Assembly: GCF_947503375.1 (NCBI RefSeq)
Contig: NZ_CANNDQ010000003.1
Coordinates: 1-64,000, forward strand
DNA: 64,000 bases
Origin: an uncultured Psychroserpens sp.
GTDB lineage: Bacteria; Bacteroidota; Bacteroidia; Flavobacteriales; Flavobacteriaceae
Direction: 5' to 3'
Position 1 is the first letter of the stretch, and each line of letters opens with the position of its first letter. Of the stretch, positions 63,138-64,000 are shown in pieces. The notes under the pieces were generated by a model that saw nothing but the letters and a program-made list of their open reading frames with translations, was not told where the DNA came from and made no database searches. A program made the translations under genes and the position numbers.

Positions 63138-63168
63138 TTTGAATAGAACGAATTAAAGCTTAAATTTG
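63138..63168 (+). promoter_or_regulatory. Promoter of the cystathionine gamma-synthase/lyase gene
   Basis: TTTG (63138-63141), 19-base spacer and TAAATTTG (63161-63168) match the Bacteroidota -33/-7 consensus fully. The leader to the ATG at 63239 would be about 65 bases. This is the best promoter match in the window. Confidence 0.65.
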
Positions 63169-63238
63169 TTGTCTATTACAAAAAAAACGAAATGATTTGA
63201 GTCTATGTACGACTTAGTATTTCTATAAAAATTAAAAT

Positions 63239-64000
63239 ATGAAGTTCAATACAAAAACAATACATGGTGGTCAAGAGCATGATCCAGCATATGGTTCTGT
63301 AATGCCACCAATATATCAAACATCTACTTATGCGCAATCTACACCTGGAGGTCATAAGGGCTATGAATACTCTAGAACACATAACCCAACACGAAATGCA
63401 TTAGAAAATGCTTTTGCTAGCATTGAAAATGGAAATCACGGTTTGGCATTTGGTTCAGGGCTAGCAGCAATAGATGCTGTAATAAAGTTATTAGAACCAG
63501 GCGATGAGGTGATCTCTACCAATGATTTGTATGGAGGTACGTATAGGCTTTTTACTAGTGTATTCAAGAAATTTGGTATAAACTTTCATTTTATCGGTAT
63601 GGAGAATGCTTCTAAAATTGAAAATTATGTTAATGAGAATACTAAACTAATATGGGTTGAGACACCGACTAATCCAATGATGAATATCGTTGATATAAAA
63701 GCTACTGCTGAGATTGCTAAAAAGCATAATCTATTACTTGCAGTTGATAATACATTTGCAACACCTTATTTACAGCAACCGCTAAATCTAGGAGCAGATA
63801 TTGTGATGCACTCGGCAACAAAGTATTTAGGCGGACACAGTGATCTGGTCATGGGAGCATTAGTCGTTAAAGATAAAGATCTAGCAGAGCGATTATATTT
63901 TATTCAAAATGCAAGTGGTGCAGTTTGTGGGCCTCAAGACAGTTTTTTAGCACTAAGAGGAATTAAAACACTACATATTAGAATGCAACGTCATTGTGAA
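63239..64000 (+). CDS. Cystathionine gamma-synthase/lyase, PLP-dependent (3' end missing)
   Basis: The 254 residues visible begin MKFNTKTIHGGQEHDPAYGS and match trans-sulfuration enzymes: YEYSRTHNPTRNALE, the PLP-phosphate site FGSGLAAIDA, VETPTNPMMNIVDI, VDNTFATPYLQQPL and the PLP lysine Lys195 in HSATKYLGGHSD. The reading frame is open to the right edge; the family is about 380 residues, so roughly a third is missing. Whether it makes cystathionine or cleaves it (MetB or lyase type) cannot be decided here. Confidence 0.93.
   Translation, partial: MKFNTKTIHGGQEHDPAYGSVMPPIYQTSTYAQSTPGGHKGYEYSRTHNPTRNALENAFASIENGNHGLAFGSGLAAIDAVIKLLEPGDEVISTNDLYGGTYRLFTSVFKKFGINFHFIGMENASKIENYVNENTKLIWVETPTNPMMNIVDIKATAEIAKKHNLLLAVDNTFATPYLQQPLNLGADIVMHSATKYLGGHSDLVMGALVVKDKDLAERLYFIQNASGAVCGPQDSFLALRGIKTLHIRMQRHCE

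Overview
The window comes from a low-GC member of the Bacteroidota, most likely a marine Flavobacteriaceae. The evidence is several type IX secretion (T9SS) C-terminal sorting domains of both type A and type B, a PorP/SprF protein, FecR/TonB-dependent receptor signalling, flavobacterial -7 boxes of the TAnnTTTG type, and many lipoproteins with a Bacteroidota-style lipobox. The genus cannot be fixed from this sequence. No rRNA, tRNA, CRISPR array, insertion sequence or phage gene was seen, and gene density is high with no gap above 300 bases.

Layout. 1-680 is the 3' end of a secreted HYR/type A sorting protein. 868-5442 (minus) is a three-gene unit: ECF sigma factor, TPR-bearing membrane protein resembling an anti-sigma factor, and a predicted periplasmic, membrane-anchored TPR-CHAT protease. 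5738-11906 holds a short-chain L-threonine dehydrogenase, a small lipoprotein, an M13 peptidase, HflX and an EEP-family nuclease/phosphatase. 12117-25393 is a surface-adhesin island: two giant type B adhesins flanking a PorP/SprF and an OmpA/PD40 protein, with an 810-bp in-frame tandem duplication in the first adhesin. 25447-31438 has a TonB receptor plus DUF5689 lipoprotein operon facing away from a secreted EEP-family enzyme. 31478-34723 carries a small membrane protein and phosphoenolpyruvate carboxylase.

34729-42687 is built around a divergent promoter region. To the right is an ECF sigma/FecR/STN-TonB receptor surface-signalling set. To the left is a six-gene exported operon: repeat lipoprotein, OB-fold protein, lamin-tail type A sorting protein, DUF5777 beta-barrel, mono-haem cytochrome c lipoprotein and YceI. 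42690-50946 holds an HDAC-family hydrolase, an OmpA plus lipocalin lipoprotein pair, a YD/MORN repeat protein, a membrane protein, methionyl-tRNA synthetase and LD-carboxypeptidase. 51020-53393 pairs a second YceI with a divergent membrane-bound OmpR-type regulator; three 11-bp direct repeats lie between them. 53374-56789 is a serine hydrolase with a repeat C-terminus preceded by a membrane AraC regulator. 56830-64000 is mostly housekeeping: YraN, NadD, Gmk, YicC, a thioesterase, an EamA transporter, an ArsC-like protein, a CPA1 antiporter, a DUF3298 lipoprotein and the start of a cystathionine gamma-synthase/lyase gene.

Taken together the window is dominated by envelope biology: export, adhesion, sensing across the envelope and TonB uptake. 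The three most interesting systems are the sigma/TPR/CHAT unit, the sigma/FecR/TonB unit facing a cytochrome-YceI operon, and the YceI regulator with its predicted operator. All functional links between neighbouring genes are inferences from layout and domain content.
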